Source: Methanosaeta sp. PtaB.Bin039 (GTDB taxonomy: Archaea > Halobacteriota > Methanosarcinia > Methanotrichales > Methanotrichaceae). Taken from it: DNA of 64,000 nt. Both the position numbers and the translations under genes were made by a program. The notes beneath the pieces are model-generated. The model was not told where the DNA came from and did no database searches. It was given only the letters and a program-made list of their open reading frames with translations. The DNA is taken from the NCBI GenBank assembly GCA_002067795.1, contig MVQI01000029.1:1-64000 (forward strand). The letters run 5' to 3'. The first letter of the stretch is position 1, and every line of letters starts with the position of its first letter. Positions 34,501 to 44,331 of this stretch are shown here, piece after piece.

Positions 34501-35929
34501 GGTAGGCGCCTATCGAAGCTGCCTGAAGCCCAGCCGTGTAGTTCTCGGGACAGAGGACCGCTCCTGGCGAAGAGGCCCATCTCCGACTGATCTGATCAGC
34601 CATCTCCGTGCTGTTGTTGGCTCTTATTCCGTTCGTGCAGTTCCAATAGACCTCTCCGATGCCAAGTGTGCTCCCACCCAACATGCCGATCGTCCACGCC
34701 ATTGAGGGGGAGGGCGGTTCCAGCTCCGACCAGAGAGGGCTGTGGGTCACATCATACTCGAAGGCCATCCCAGCACCGCCGCGGGACACAAGGTCCTCGA
34801 TGTACTTGACTGTGCCCTCAACGTTTTGGGTGGATATCGTGTACTCCACGTAATCGTCGCTCAGACGCACGTAGACAGGAGTGGATGTGATCTTGGCTGC
34901 CAGTGACATATCACCAGCCTGGATCGGATTTATTATGGTCAGGTCGCTGACCTCTGCCAGCTTCTCAAAGTTGTAGCCCTGGCTGCGATCAAGCGGGCTT
35001 CTTATGGCTACCCCCATCCTGACAGGTCCCAGGTCGGATGTGATGTTTCTAACCTCCCTGGCCAGGTCCAGCACTTTCTGCTCCCGCCAGGCCTGCCATT
35101 TCTGGTAATTGTAGCTGCTGGTGCCTACCTTGGTCAGCTCAAGCCCGGTATCCTTGTAGAACTCCTCTTTGCAGACATCACAGAAGCAGAAGCCCTCATC
35201 CTGGAAGCCGAACTCATAGAGTATCACTCCGCTGACCTCGTATTCATCGATGAGCTGTTCGACCTGGTTGAACAGGCCCTCCCTCACATCCGGATCGACC
35301 GGGCAGAAGAGGTCGCCAAGAGATCCGGAGGCTGTCCTGGCCAGGCCATCTTGCTGCGGTCTCTCGACCTGGACTGCGGCCTCTGCCGTCGGCGAAGGGA
35401 TTGACCAGAGGTCGTCGACCATGAGGTTGGGCGATCGCCCCTGCCTGAACCCCTCCTCGATCAGGGACTGGACAGTGGTTATCTGCTGTCCATCAGATCC
35501 GGCAGCCCTAAGGGTGACGGTGACGTAGGCTGCTATCCCCTCTTTCTTGGCCACATCCACAGCCTCCTTCACAATATCGCCGGTACCGTTGATCACCACT
35601 GCCGAGATCCCGACCGATGTCAGGCTGTGCAGGATTGCCCGAACCCCATACCGTTCAATGTCGCTCTGCTCCAACCATCCTATCCTGTCACCAGCCTGGA
35701 CCTTTCTGGGCAGTATCATCATCGGCTTTTGAGTAGCGTCATCGTCCTGCTGGCCCATGGCCAGTGGGGTGGCAGCCACGACATTATGCCAGTCGGTGCC
35801 TCCCACGAGAATCACGTCTTCCATATTCCCGGCCTTGACCCCACGCTCGAGCGGCTGGGAAACGGCGGTCGAACAGAGGAGCAGCGCAATCAGCGCTACA
35901 GTCGTTGAAATGATCTTGAAGCTGGGCAT
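31517..35929 (-). CDS. Large secreted multidomain protein with a C25 (gingipain-like) peptidase domain
   Basis: A 1470-residue exported protein. Signal peptide 1-25 (ending AVSQ). Residues about 34-105 resemble a CW_binding_2-like Rossmann unit (VILVGGTDWHNVVAATPLA). Residues 105-430 look like a TIM-barrel of the glycosidase-like type (GVILYEFGFQDEGFCFCDVC). Residues 445-570 are a second CW_binding_2 unit (LGATQVVLAGPVSPNI). Ig-like domains follow to about 820. A caspase-fold domain follows with His1004-His1005 in FFSHHGNEAVW and Cys1043 in TSSQACLSA, the His/Cys pair of C25 peptidases. The C-terminal 300 residues have two GWN-starting beta modules. Many N-x-S/T sites are present. It begins in contact with the upstream gene's stop (TAA-ATG). 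The target is unknown. Confidence 0.7.
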   Translation of the reverse strand: MPSFKIISTTVALIALLLCSTAVSQPLERGVKAGNMEDVILVGGTDWHNVVAATPLAMGQQDDDATQKPMMILPRKVQAGDRIGWLEQSDIERYGVRAILHSLTSVGISAVVINGTGDIVKEAVDVAKKEGIAAYVTVTLRAAGSDGQQITTVQSLIEEGFRQGRSPNLMVDDLWSIPSPTAEAAVQVERPQQDGLARTASGSLGDLFCPVDPDVREGLFNQVEQLIDEYEVSGVILYEFGFQDEGFCFCDVCKEEFYKDTGLELTKVGTSSYNYQKWQAWREQKVLDLAREVRNITSDLGPVRMGVAIRSPLDRSQGYNFEKLAEVSDLTIINPIQAGDMSLAAKITSTPVYVRLSDDYVEYTISTQNVEGTVKYIEDLVSRGGAGMAFEYDVTHSPLWSELEPPSPSMAWTIGMLGGSTLGIGEVYWNCTNGIRANNSTEMADQISRRWASSPGAVLCPENYTAGLQAASIGAYLNWPVLFTAGGDVLPNETISALNRLGATQVVLAGPVSPNIRADLKQRNLTLMDGGMEFLLEEMAGRNETVESIVVTNSQDLSLIPPRPERESKRALAGGVLLSVELSPSRIPSDEAGQIVRMNITVTNHKDEAAKEVSLADTFYNGRMVRLPSSYKGQARLIDPSSSRLISRDGAFWNGTLLIWEIDELQPGESASLPLEVEMLHPMDAGWKQSLDYGMTISHSLLKFNVSARVEDSWPITNITFPKEMPMGVANITWNVDGIPRYTALRVLAPDGRMGQAIVDVTAPGKTYRAKVPMIVPGSWKFQVESGNGYIHTTDNYTINVTSTLRPANITAFGHTMVPRLSQVASQMAAGRKGLVYDIAEAPQSLEPAELETRLKERAEALGLKPKYIIVVGDPGSVPFVSTGTKQNETDILGFDVYRELRLEMDDDNFTEVAAGRIMGLSLYDASQMVVRSLSYDRLDGAWKNQTLVVTNPVEWPWTPIPLRVQEYLADAGLDSRDLRWEETTSQKVASLMNNGLSMVFFSHHGNEAVWQLSYWSLPDSYLEATQVKQLVLAPQVTSSQACLSARLKGQTVRVGNTDMYVPMELEDSIAMAFIHAGAVDYIGYSILSWIFVSEDYSKRFFQSLVYENATIGQAMLKAEQLYQMKMDAAKGMVDYKDLDEQMIVDFPYSMEEMFNQTATTHVLIGDPALRPYMPRTPKLPYSISTEPAGENRTEEQVTISPQKEASTDWLYWVQTEAADGKLMLNAPPAIIGQVELPVDADQITVKENGRAVWHDEDVFGSSRLVLWPVVRPRLGENRTFVVEYKLIPGLTQTINITSGWNSVSLYLSPTDPSVSRYFKDKPYRGIFTAASDGWTYSLRDLGLTNVTSLEAGAGYLVDSAENFTVKIKGKPVESPYRLKLHQGWNLVGLPMNASLTAENITVNSEHRRYQFSEAVEKGLVSAFIWKLDPDGGWVHLGQNESLIPGQAYLVEVLKECRLEFRTEGAELDG

Positions 35930-37507
35930 TTAGGCTGCCTCCGTCTCCACTCCCAGGTCTCTGAGGGCCCTGGCAGCATTATCGTCCACCCCTCCAGCCA
36001 ATACGGCTTTGGAGAGGCCCTGAGCCTTCATCTCCTGTACAATTGCGAGCACTCTTTCGGAGATCTCCTGGTCGAGCAATACCAGCGGAGCCTCCAGGCC
36101 CTTTGCCACCTGGTAACCCTTCAGAATATCCATCTGAGAAGGCCCGCTGACCACCACCTGATCGGTTCCGTTGCCGCCCCATCCTTCGGATGCGAATACC
36201 CAGGATGTCTCCACCAGGTCAGCTCCGGCCAAGCGGGTGACGTTCATGGTTGCTGCCAGATCCCCTTCTGTGGCATTGGGAACAACCGTTGCGTCTCCAA
36301 GGATTATGGCATCGGAGTAGGGGTAAAGGTCTCTGCGAGACCCCTGGTTGAGCAATCCATCCTCCAGAGTGACCACAGGCACAACTATGTCGCCCCTGGT
36401 CGCTAAAGACGCCAGAGCGTTGTACTCTATGCGGGAGCTGGTGACGATCACCGCCCCCTCGGGTGGCATGGCCCGGATGATCACAAGCTCAGGCGGGAAA
36501 GGCACGCCCATGGAGTCGATCATCTGGACTACCAGCACGTAGCTGGCCGCCTCTGTGGCAGTGACTGAGAAATTGGACGTCTTCGGCTCCTTCTCGTTAA
36601 GCGGCAGAAATAGGGTGGAAGGCACCACAAGGAGGCTGGGGTCGGTGACCATCTCGACCCGTATCCTCTCGTCCCTCTCCAATAGCACGGTGATGGAGCT
36701 GTCGTAGGTCCTGTTGATCGCCACCACCTTCGGAACGTCTATGACAACATCGTAGGAGCGGACAGAGATTCCCACTTTCAGCCGGGCTTCTACCGAGGAG
36801 TTCTGGGACTGGTTTCCAAGCGATGTGGCAGTCACCGTCATCGTCCCCGAACCCGCAGACTCGGAGACCTCTATCTTCAATGATAGGGTACGACTGGAGC
36901 CTGATGAGAGGGGGATTTTGTATGGCAGCTCAACCTCCTCCTCATCGTCAAGGACCGTAGCCGACCACCCGCCCGGCAGATCCAGGACGTCTATAGCGAT
37001 CACATCTCTGAAACGTCCGGTGTTCTTGACCTGCAACTCAAACTCGGCATCCTTATCCGGATTGGCTTTCTTAGAAGCGGATCTGGCGTCGTCAATTGTA
37101 AGGCTGACCCCGTAGCTGTCCTGCTCGGTTACAGTTATGCGGAAGTCTATAACCTGCGGCATTGATGGCGGGATATCGTCCATGAGATAGAAGAAACCGT
37201 TGTAGATACCGGGCTTTATCTCTGGAGGAACCAGGAAGAAGACTGCCATCTCCGTGTCCTCCCCAGGCTCCAGCCCCCCTTTGAGTTTGGGCTTCTCGAT
37301 GATTATGAACTCCTTTGCATCGCCGCTCACCGTCGTGGTGGTGATCTCGGATATGGGCAGGTCCCCGGTATTGGTCAGGGTCAGCACTTTCTGCTCCACC
37401 TCCCCCGGATGCAGCATGATATCGAAGTTGGATCTATCAGGCTCAAGCTGGGCGCCGGTTGCGCCGGTCAGAAGAATCAAAATCAATAGGAGGCGTGCAG
37501 GCTTCAT
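35930..37507 (-). CDS. Secreted NEW3/COG1470-type protein with a CW-binding-like end
   Basis: A 525-residue exported protein. Signal peptide 1-19 (ATGAQ). Four beta-sandwich repeats follow: LEPDRSNFDIMLHPGEVEQK, GVSLTIDDARSASKKANPD, YDVVIDVPKVVAINRTYDSS and so on; these fit NPCBM-associated NEW3-like alpha-galactosidase-type domains (COG1470). The C-terminal 150 residues repeat the Rossmann-like pattern of CW_binding_2 (DAIILGDATVVPNATEGDLAATMNVTRLAG, SKAVLAGGVDDNAARALRDLG) also found in the next gene. It lacks a TM anchor. It forms a two-gene unit with the 1470-residue protein and may be its surface partner. Confidence 0.75.
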   Translation of the reverse strand: MKPARLLLILILLTGATGAQLEPDRSNFDIMLHPGEVEQKVLTLTNTGDLPISEITTTTVSGDAKEFIIIEKPKLKGGLEPGEDTEMAVFFLVPPEIKPGIYNGFFYLMDDIPPSMPQVIDFRITVTEQDSYGVSLTIDDARSASKKANPDKDAEFELQVKNTGRFRDVIAIDVLDLPGGWSATVLDDEEEVELPYKIPLSSGSSRTLSLKIEVSESAGSGTMTVTATSLGNQSQNSSVEARLKVGISVRSYDVVIDVPKVVAINRTYDSSITVLLERDERIRVEMVTDPSLLVVPSTLFLPLNEKEPKTSNFSVTATEAASYVLVVQMIDSMGVPFPPELVIIRAMPPEGAVIVTSSRIEYNALASLATRGDIVVPVVTLEDGLLNQGSRRDLYPYSDAIILGDATVVPNATEGDLAATMNVTRLAGADLVETSWVFASEGWGGNGTDQVVVSGPSQMDILKGYQVAKGLEAPLVLLDQEISERVLAIVQEMKAQGLSKAVLAGGVDDNAARALRDLGVETEAA

Positions 37508-37924
37508 CTAACACCCCGGGAATGTTGGACCAGCATAAAGGACGGGTCTACTGACTATCAGTTCTCTGATCCTAGTATAAAATCCTATCTCCAATAATAA
37601 ACCCATTTTGAAGGCCCAGTTCCATGTTTAATGCGAGAATATTGGCTAATTGCGCCAATTTAATGCCCAAAACCCTACTTTTTCCTGGACTGCTATTCCA
37701 GATGGCTCAAACGATCGAATCAGGCCTGCTGCATGGAAGGCTGAAGACAAGTTTTTCCGGCCCGGATCCCCCAGCCGGCAGGGGGACCCTTGACCGGATC
37801 GAGTCTGCTTTCGTGCGGCCTCGAATTTGTTCTGATGTCAACGCTATCCCCAGACCTCAGACAACACCTGGCCGAAATAGTGCATGTGAACCGGCCTTTG
37901 CAGCCTCATGACCACCTCATAGGC
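37508..37924. other. Intergenic region upstream of the surface-protein operon
   Basis: An AT-rich stretch TAGTATAAAATCC lies at 37574-37586, near the start of the operon at 37507. No gene is seen. Confidence 0.45.
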
Positions 37925-38467
37925 TCAGGTGATCTCTCCTGTCTTTGTGTAGTAATCCAGTCCTGCCTGAGCATAATACTTCTTCATATCCCGCCACTGC
38001 GTGTCGAAGAGATCGATCAGGTCTTCCTCAGCCATTCCATCGCATAGGGTGACGTAGGAGTTCACCTTGAGCGATGTACCATCCTTGTTGAGGGCATAGG
38101 TATTGTACCATGAGACGGTGTTGGCCTTCTCCAGGGAGATGAGCAGGCCGGAGTCATCTGACCTGATGTCGTCCTTGAGGACCCAAAAGGAGATCATCAA
38201 TATCAGCTTCATATCCCTGGCCAGCTCGAACCTGACTATGTATCCATCGGGGTTCCTGCAGTCTATATATTCATGGCCGTTGGATCCCATAGATCGGTTC
38301 AGGACCTCGTAGCCATTCCTCTCAAGTACGCTTGAAAGCTGATCTGCGGTGATAACAGATCCAAAATCTGCGTAAATATCCTCGCTCCCCGCCCCAATCT
38401 GAGCGGCAGCTGGCAAGCACGCGCCGGCCAATAGCAGCACAATTGCCATTATGTATGAAGTGCTCAT
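37925..38467 (-). CDS. Secreted YbjN-like protein
   Basis: A 180-residue exported protein. ATG 38467 is chosen, with GAGGATGGTGG upstream; an earlier in-frame start at 38509 adds 14 residues before the signal peptide. Signal peptide MSTSYIMAIVLLLAGACLPAAAQ. The mature domain (SVITADQLSSVLERNGYEV ... VRFELARDMKLILMISFW ... LKVNSYVTLCDGMAEEDLIDLFDTQWRDMKKYY) has the alternating helix and sheet pattern of YbjN/type III secretion chaperone-like folds. The match is by pattern only. Function unknown. It stands alone, with a promoter-like AT-rich region upstream (TTAAATATTTGC at 38554-38565). Confidence 0.55.
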   Translation of the reverse strand: MSTSYIMAIVLLLAGACLPAAAQIGAGSEDIYADFGSVITADQLSSVLERNGYEVLNRSMGSNGHEYIDCRNPDGYIVRFELARDMKLILMISFWVLKDDIRSDDSGLLISLEKANTVSWYNTYALNKDGTSLKVNSYVTLCDGMAEEDLIDLFDTQWRDMKKYYAQAGLDYYTKTGEIT

Positions 38468-38639
38468 GTATCCACCATCCTCACTGAGACCGAAACGGCA
38501 AATTGACAAGATGCCATGCGATCTCTTCCCACCATCAATGATAATAGAACAGACTTAAATATTTGCGAATATAACCTCAGAAGCCTTCGACCGCCCCGTT
38601 AGATCCGATTCCGGCTGGAGCCGAAACAGAAATGGTTTG

Positions 38640-39218
38640 GCCGACATGATCGCTCGGGTCTGATCCGTCGTCCTCAAACGGCCTCGTCGAACTCAGCCCT
38701 GTATCTGGCCAATTCCCAATACGCCCTTCACTTGCCACCTGGTCGAGGATCAGGATCATGGAGGCATCGTCTGGCACCCCATCCCACTGGCAGGCGATGC
38801 CGCAGCGATGGGCTGGCTCAGTCGAACCGGGGTTAGTAGCCAAAACGTCTAATGACCAAAATGTCTATTCATTATGACAAATGGACAGCCCATCTCCGGG
38901 AGCGTCCCAAGCCCAGTCTCTATCAGGAGGAAGCCAACACCCTGCAGCTGATGCTCGGGCAGAACAGCCATCGGCGCCAGCCCCATACCCTCTCGACGCC
39001 GATTGCCCTCGACAGCGGCGGGACTGAAAAATAGGATGTGCCCGATCACAAGATCCCCCTCTGCGGCCACCAGAGATAGAGCAGACCTGGGGAAGCTCTC
39101 CCTTATGAGGTCCACGATATCCGCCTCCGGCGCCTGGCCAAAGGCCTTCGCTAAAAGATTCCCTGTTCACTCGCCTGAGAGACTCGATATCGCCCGCGCT
39201 CTCATCTCGGATATGCAA
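38640..39218 (-). pseudogene. Broken GNAT N-acetyltransferase gene
   Basis: Three frames carry successive parts of one GNAT protein. The first (39218 to about 39155) starts MHIRDESAGDIESLRRVNRES. The second (about 39150 to 38849) continues AKAFGQAPEADIVDLIRESF, then LVIGHILFFSPAAVEG, GLAPMAVLPEHQLQGVG and LGTLPEMGCPFVIMNRH, which is the acetyl-CoA motif A region. The third (about 38810 to 38640) has CQWDGVPDDASMILILDQVASEGRIG, matching the usual C-terminus. At least two frameshifts separate them. Each part on its own is too short to be an enzyme. Confidence 0.75.
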
Positions 39219-39313
39219 CTATACCCCCCCAGTTTACACTATCCGCCAGTTCCTATAACCTGGTATTCCCCCTCCGGAAAAGCGCCTGCAGCAGCTGTGA
39301 GCTAGCCCTGTCT

Positions 39314-39745
39314 TTATGGCATCGGGATTATCCCCAGCTGCATCATCAATCCCATAAGGTTGGCTTCTCCCCACAGCTCCGCTATCTTTCCATTGCTGAT
39401 CCGGAAGATCTCGATACCCGTCATGGTTATCGGCTTTCCCGTAGGATCCAGGCCCATGAATTCCCCTCTATGAATCCCGCTGGCGGTGAAGCGAGCTGCC
39501 ACCCTGTCGCCCTCTGCCACCATATCCTCCACATCGACGTTCAGATGCTCGAAAGCGGCCCGGCAGGTGGTTATCACATCACATATTCCCTGGACGCCTG
39601 GCGCAGCCGGCAGAGGGACGTGCAACGTGAAATCCGGTGCCAGAAGCTCCCTGGCAGCGCTTATGTTTCCGCTGGATGGGCCAAGCTCGAAGAACCGGCG
39701 GACGATCTCCTTGTTATCTTCTATCGACATTTTCTTTGCCCCCAT
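39314..39745 (-). CDS. SnoaL-like (NTF2-fold) ester-cyclase family protein
   Basis: A 143-residue single-domain protein with the cone-shaped NTF2 fold. MSIEDNKEIVRRFFELGPSSGNISAARELLAPDFTLHVP and VAARFTASGIHRGEFMGLDPTGKPITMTGIEIFRISNGKIAELWGEAN are the typical SnoaL signatures. Such proteins cyclise or bind small molecules or have lost activity; the ligand is unknown. The start may be 39745 or 39730 (MSIED, with GGGGG nine nt upstream). It lies just left of the BREX island. Confidence 0.82.
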   Translation of the reverse strand: MGAKKMSIEDNKEIVRRFFELGPSSGNISAARELLAPDFTLHVPLPAAPGVQGICDVITTCRAAFEHLNVDVEDMVAEGDRVAARFTASGIHRGEFMGLDPTGKPITMTGIEIFRISNGKIAELWGEANLMGLMMQLGIIPMP

Positions 39746-40084
39746 TTACCCGGCATTCAGTACATAAATAGCTGAGGGGCCCAACGCAGATCCATAAGAG
39801 CTGTCACGAAGTCCCCGCTGCCCTCTATCGCCCGACACCAAGACCTGCCCCACCGAGCCCGTATGAGGGATTTTGCATCGCAAAGATATGCTGCGCGGGT
39901 CTGCCAGGACATCCCCTTCGAAATAAAGAGGTAATTGGAGCCTATGGCAGAAATTCAATTGGAGTTAGTAACCGCTCATCATCATAAATCCAAGACAACA
40001 TATAATCTGTTGTATATCGTAAAGAGGGCCCTAGAAAGCAAACCATTTAATTTGGAGAACGGATTATTCAAGAGGAGGTTTCTC
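39746..40084 (+). promoter_or_regulatory. Promoter region of the BREX cassette
   Basis: Candidate TATA boxes are ACATATAAT (39998-40006) and CCATTTAATTT (40043-40053), and GAGGAGGT (40073-40080) is a strong ribosome site for the first gene. The frame is open upstream to 39935, but that part is AT-rich and unlike BrxF. A run of CATCATCAT lies at 39977-39985. No gene is seen between the SnoaL-like gene and brxF. Confidence 0.5.
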
Positions 40085-40561
40085 ATGGTGAAGCCAATAG
40101 CTGATAAAGTTATACAAAGAATCGATCAGGCGTTAGTGCTTTACCACCGTCTTATCGTGCTAGTGGCCCCACCCTGTGGAGGCAAGACCGCTGCGCTCCA
40201 GGAGGTTCATGCGCGCACATCAGCACCGCTGATCAATGTTAATCTTGAACTGTGTAGGCGAATGCTAAACCTAGCCGAACGCCAGCGAGCTTTGCATTTG
40301 CCCCGACTACTTGGAGCACTTGTAGACGATTATGCATGCGATGTAGTTTTGCTGGACAATATCGAGGTACTCTTTGAGGTTTCGCTCATGCTAGATCCGC
40401 TACGACTGCTGCAGGGACTTTCGAGAAATAAGACTGTTGTTGTTGCATGGAGTGGCTCAATAGAAGACAATTGCTTGGTCTATGGGATCCCATGCCATCC
40501 AGAATACAAACGATATCCTTTAAGTGATTTCCTGGTAGTAAACCATAAAACCCTTGCATGA
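40085..40561 (+). CDS. brxF: BREX-3 P-loop protein BrxF
   Basis: A 158-residue NTPase-like protein specific to BREX type 3 anti-phage systems. Walker A is [12 protein letters not shown] (residues about 27-38) and a Walker B-like [12 protein letters not shown] lies near 85. The end is [23 protein letters not shown] 40085 follows GAGGAGGT and gives the usual length near 150; the longer frame adds 50 non-family residues. It is the first gene of the cassette; brxC begins 35 nt after its stop. Confidence 0.85.
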   Translation: MVKPIADKVIQRIDQALVLYHRLIVLVAPPCGGKTAALQEVHARTSAPLINVNLELCRRMLNLAERQRALHLPRLLGALVDDYACDVVLLDNIEVLFEVSLMLDPLRLLQGLSRNKTVVVAWSGSIEDNCLVYGIPCHPEYKRYPLSDFLVVNHKTLA

Positions 40562-40595
40562 AGACCATTACCACAGAAAACGAGGTATTAATGCT

Positions 40596-43500
40596 ATGAA
40601 ATATGGAGATTTGATCCAATTTGAGCCAATTGAATCCGTTGTCCAGTTACGAGACGCCGACGAGGTAACGGCTGCCCGCCAACTTGTCAAAACCTACGTT
40701 GTCTCCGAAGAGATGGCTGATAAGCTGGTCAACCTCGTAATTTCTCAACTTCAGTTCGACAAACCCAGGGATAATAAGGGGCTGCTTGTTGTCGGCAACT
40801 ACGGAACGGGTAAATCGCATCTCTTGTCCGTTATCTCTGCATTGGCCGAGAATGATGATCTCGCTACTTATCTGAGCAACACAAAAGTTGCAGCCGCAGC
40901 CGTCATGATTAGTGGCCGCTTTAAGGTAGTCCGAACCGAGATCGGTGCTACGACAATGTCTCTGCGTGACATCATTGTAGCCGAACTCGAAGAACACTTA
41001 GCGGCCATGGGTGTGAGCTATTCCTTCCCTTCAGCGGATAAAGCTCCTAGCAACAAACCAGCCTTTGAAGAGATGATGAGCGCCTTCCACCAGGAATATC
41101 CCGACGATGGATTGCTCCTCGTGCTGGATGAATTGCTCGATTACTTGCGAACGCGCAAAGACCAGGAGCTGATACTTGACCTCAATTTTCTGCGCGAGAT
41201 CGGCGAGGTATGCAAAGACCTGCGATTCCGTTTCATCGCTGGTGTCCAGGAAGCCATCTTCGACAGCCCGCGGTTTGGTTTTGTCGGCGAAGAGTTTCTG
41301 CGAGTCATTAGAGCTCGCTTCGAACAGGTTCACATTGCCAAAACAGACATTAAATTCGTAGTGTCAGAGAGATTGCTTAAGAAGACTGCCGACCAGCAGG
41401 GGAAGATCAAGGATTACTTGACCCCCTTTTCTAGGTTCTACGGTCATATGAATGAGCGCATGGATGAGTTCGTGCGCCTCTTCCCTGTGCATCCCGACTA
41501 CATCGACACCTTTGAGCGAGTAACTGCAGTGGAAAAGCGTGAAGCGCTCAAGACGGTGTCGCTGGCCATGAAGAAGCTGATGGATCAAGATGTGCCTGAT
41601 GACCGGCCAGGAGTCATTGCATATGACAGCTATTGGACAATTCTGCAAGAGAATCCGTCATTCCGCGCAGTCCCAGCCATCAAGGCAGTCATCGATTGCA
41701 GCCAAGTACTTGAATCACGCATACAGCAAGTTTTCACCCGCCCAGCTTACAGACCCATGGCCCTGCGGATCATCCGCGCGCTTTCTGTTCACCGGCTCAC
41801 GACTGGGGATATCAATGCTCCACTCGGTGCAACTGCAGAGGAACTGCGCGACAGTCTATGCCTCTTTCAGCCAGGTATTGAGGGATTGGGTGGCGATCCG
41901 GCCGATGACCTTCTCTCTCAGGTCGAGACGGTTCTGCGGGAAATCCACAAAACAGTAAGCGGCCAGTTTATCTCCATAAATCTTGAAAACCGTCAGTTCT
42001 ACCTGGACCTAAAGAAGACCGAAGATTTCGATGCACTGATCGAGAAGAGAGCCGAAAGTCTTGATCTATCTCAGCTCGACCGCTACTACTACGAGGCGCT
42101 CAAGCGGCTCATGGAATGCACCGACCAGACTTATAAGACCGGGTACAATATATGGCAACGAGAGCTTGAATGGGTGGAGCGCAAAGCTATGCGCCAAGGG
42201 TACCTATTCTTCGGCTCGGCCAATGAACGTTGCACAGCGATACCGCCACGTGAGTTCTATCTTTACTTCATTCAACCCTTCGACCCACCTCGTTTCACAG
42301 ACGAGAAAAAGCCAGACGAGGTGTTCCTGCGTTTGACAAATAAAGACGATGAATTCCGCTCGTCACTTCGAAATTACGCTGCAGCCTTGGATCTCACATC
42401 CACTGCCTCAGGTCATGCCAAATCTACCTACGAATCCAAAGCATCATACTTCCTTCGTGACCTTGTTCAATGGCTTCAGAAGAACATGACCAACGCCTTC
42501 GAAGTTACCTACCAGGGGCGTTCTAAGTCCATGATTGACTGGGCTAAAGGCAGGTCAATTCGTGAACTTTCAGCCTCTAGCCCTCACGAGCGCATCAACT
42601 TCCGTGACATGGTATACACCATCGCCGGTATCTGCCTAAGCACACACTTTCAGGATCAGGCTCCAGAATATCCATACTTCTCAGTGCTCATCACTGGAAA
42701 GAACCGGCCACTAGTTGCCCAAGACGCTTTACGCGCTATCGCTGGACCGAATCGCACAAAGCAGGCCACTGCGGTGTTGGATGCCCTGGAGCTTCTTGAC
42801 GGAGATAGGCTTGATCCATCTCAATCCAGGTACGCTAAGTACATACTCTCAATGCTCAAGAAGAAAGGCCAAGGCCAAGTAATCAACCGATCCGAGGTGA
42901 TCCAGAATATCCTGGGCGTGGAGTATCTGGCACCAGAGAGCTTCCGGCTTGAGCCTGAATGGGCCGTGGTGGTGTTGGCAGCACTGGTCTACTCTGGCGA
43001 GGTGGTTCTCTCCATTCCGGGCAAGAAATTCAGCGCCACAGAGCTTCCACAACTGGCCGGCACTAGCATCGACGAACTGTTGCAGTTCAAACACATCGAG
43101 AGGCCTAAGGATTGGAACCTTCCGGCCCTCAAGGCGCTCTTCGAACTGCTCGGACTTCCGCCAGGCTTTGCCCAACAAATTACCCTGGGTAAGGACGAGC
43201 CTGTGCAGGAACTTCAGAAGTATGTCACAAGGACCGTTGAACAGGTAGTGCTTGTTCAGCAGAGCTTGCAATCAGGCCTGTTCTTCTGGGGTCGAAATCT
43301 TCTGACTGAGGATGAGGCAAAGATGCTTTACTCCAAACTGGATGCGACCAAAAACTTCCTCGAATCTCTACAGGCTTACACAACGACCGGCAAACTGAAG
43401 AATTTTCGCTACGATGCTTCAGAAGTCTCTGCCCATCGGGATGGACTTGCCTCCCTGGCTGAGATTAAAGCGCTTGAGGATCTTATAGCAGACCTCGGAT

Positions 43501-44327
43501 CGACCGCCTCGTACTTGTCCACCGCTGAGGCTGTCCTGCCTGCAAACCACGAATGGATTGAAAAGATGAAGGCGACTCGAAATGAGGTCTTGGCATCGAT
43601 CAGCGATCCCGTAAAGCGGAGTGCGGCCAATTTCCGTCAGCTGACTCAGTTCAAGCTCAGAGAACTAAAGAAAGCTTACTTGCTTTCATACCTCTCCATG
43701 CATGCCAAGGCGCGTCTGGGTGTGAATGAGGATAAGCGCAAGACCCAGCTCATGAGCGACGATAGGCTCAAGAAATTTCAGAAGCTCTCCGACATTGAAC
43801 TGATGCCGCGCCAGCAACTCTCGGACTTCCAAAAACGACTTGAAGGTTTGAAGAGCTGCGCTGCTCTCATTGAACAGGAACTAGAGGCCTCGCCGGTCTG
43901 CCCGCACTGCAACTTCAGACCAGGAGCTGAAGCTCCCGCCGCACCAGCCGCAACGATTTTGGATCACTTGGACACTGACCTTAATAATCTGGTAGATAGC
44001 TGGACCCAGACACTGCTTGCCAACCTCGAAGACCCAACTATCAAAGAGGACTTGGGCCTCCTCAAACCCGAACCGCGCAAACAGATTGACGACTTCATCA
44101 GAAAGCAGGTCCTACCGGATGACCTGGATCAGGACTTCATTCAGGCATTGAAGGACATTCTCTCGGGACTCACTAAGGTCTCGATAAAAATAGGGGACCT
44201 ACAGGACGCCCTTCTTGCAGGCGGCTCTCCAGCTACCCCAGAAGAGATGAGGAAACGGTTCGAGGGATACCTGAACAGACTTACCAAAGGAAAGGAGCCC
44301 GGCAAAGTGAGAATTGTGCTGGAGTAG
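40596..44327 (+). CDS. brxC: BREX ATPase BrxC/PglY (DUF6079 type)
   Basis: A very large (1243 residues) cytoplasmic P-loop ATPase that is a core BREX protein. Walker [13 protein letters not shown] is at about 68-79 and Walker [21 protein letters not shown] at about 172-191; an arginine-finger-like ESRIQQVF segment lies near 373. Coiled regions fill 950-1100, and one CPHC pair lies near 1108 ([13 protein letters not shown]). ATG 40596 follows GAGGT at 40582-40586. BrxC is thought to organise the complex on DNA. Its 3' end overlaps the ribosome site of the next gene (stop at 44327, ATG at 44332). Confidence 0.9.
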   Translation: MKYGDLIQFEPIESVVQLRDADEVTAARQLVKTYVVSEEMADKLVNLVISQLQFDKPRDNKGLLVVGNYGTGKSHLLSVISALAENDDLATYLSNTKVAAAAVMISGRFKVVRTEIGATTMSLRDIIVAELEEHLAAMGVSYSFPSADKAPSNKPAFEEMMSAFHQEYPDDGLLLVLDELLDYLRTRKDQELILDLNFLREIGEVCKDLRFRFIAGVQEAIFDSPRFGFVGEEFLRVIRARFEQVHIAKTDIKFVVSERLLKKTADQQGKIKDYLTPFSRFYGHMNERMDEFVRLFPVHPDYIDTFERVTAVEKREALKTVSLAMKKLMDQDVPDDRPGVIAYDSYWTILQENPSFRAVPAIKAVIDCSQVLESRIQQVFTRPAYRPMALRIIRALSVHRLTTGDINAPLGATAEELRDSLCLFQPGIEGLGGDPADDLLSQVETVLREIHKTVSGQFISINLENRQFYLDLKKTEDFDALIEKRAESLDLSQLDRYYYEALKRLMECTDQTYKTGYNIWQRELEWVERKAMRQGYLFFGSANERCTAIPPREFYLYFIQPFDPPRFTDEKKPDEVFLRLTNKDDEFRSSLRNYAAALDLTSTASGHAKSTYESKASYFLRDLVQWLQKNMTNAFEVTYQGRSKSMIDWAKGRSIRELSASSPHERINFRDMVYTIAGICLSTHFQDQAPEYPYFSVLITGKNRPLVAQDALRAIAGPNRTKQATAVLDALELLDGDRLDPSQSRYAKYILSMLKKKGQGQVINRSEVIQNILGVEYLAPESFRLEPEWAVVVLAALVYSGEVVLSIPGKKFSATELPQLAGTSIDELLQFKHIERPKDWNLPALKALFELLGLPPGFAQQITLGKDEPVQELQKYVTRTVEQVVLVQQSLQSGLFFWGRNLLTEDEAKMLYSKLDATKNFLESLQAYTTTGKLKNFRYDASEVSAHRDGLASLAEIKALEDLIADLGSTASYLSTAEAVLPANHEWIEKMKATRNEVLASISDPVKRSAANFRQLTQFKLRELKKAYLLSYLSMHAKARLGVNEDKRKTQLMSDDRLKKFQKLSDIELMPRQQLSDFQKRLEGLKSCAALIEQELEASPVCPHCNFRPGAEAPAAPAATILDHLDTDLNNLVDSWTQTLLANLEDPTIKEDLGLLKPEPRKQIDDFIRKQVLPDDLDQDFIQALKDILSGLTKVSIKIGDLQDALLAGGSPATPEEMRKRFEGYLNRLTKGKEPGKVRIVLE

Positions 44328-44331
44328 CAAA

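Noticed and set aside
38500-40000. Attachment-site copy of the tRNA-Ser 3' end at the left edge of the BREX island
   Set aside because: I looked for the GAGATTCGAACTC-like T-arm sequence and the acceptor end near 38-40 kb and did not find a copy, so no att pair is claimed.
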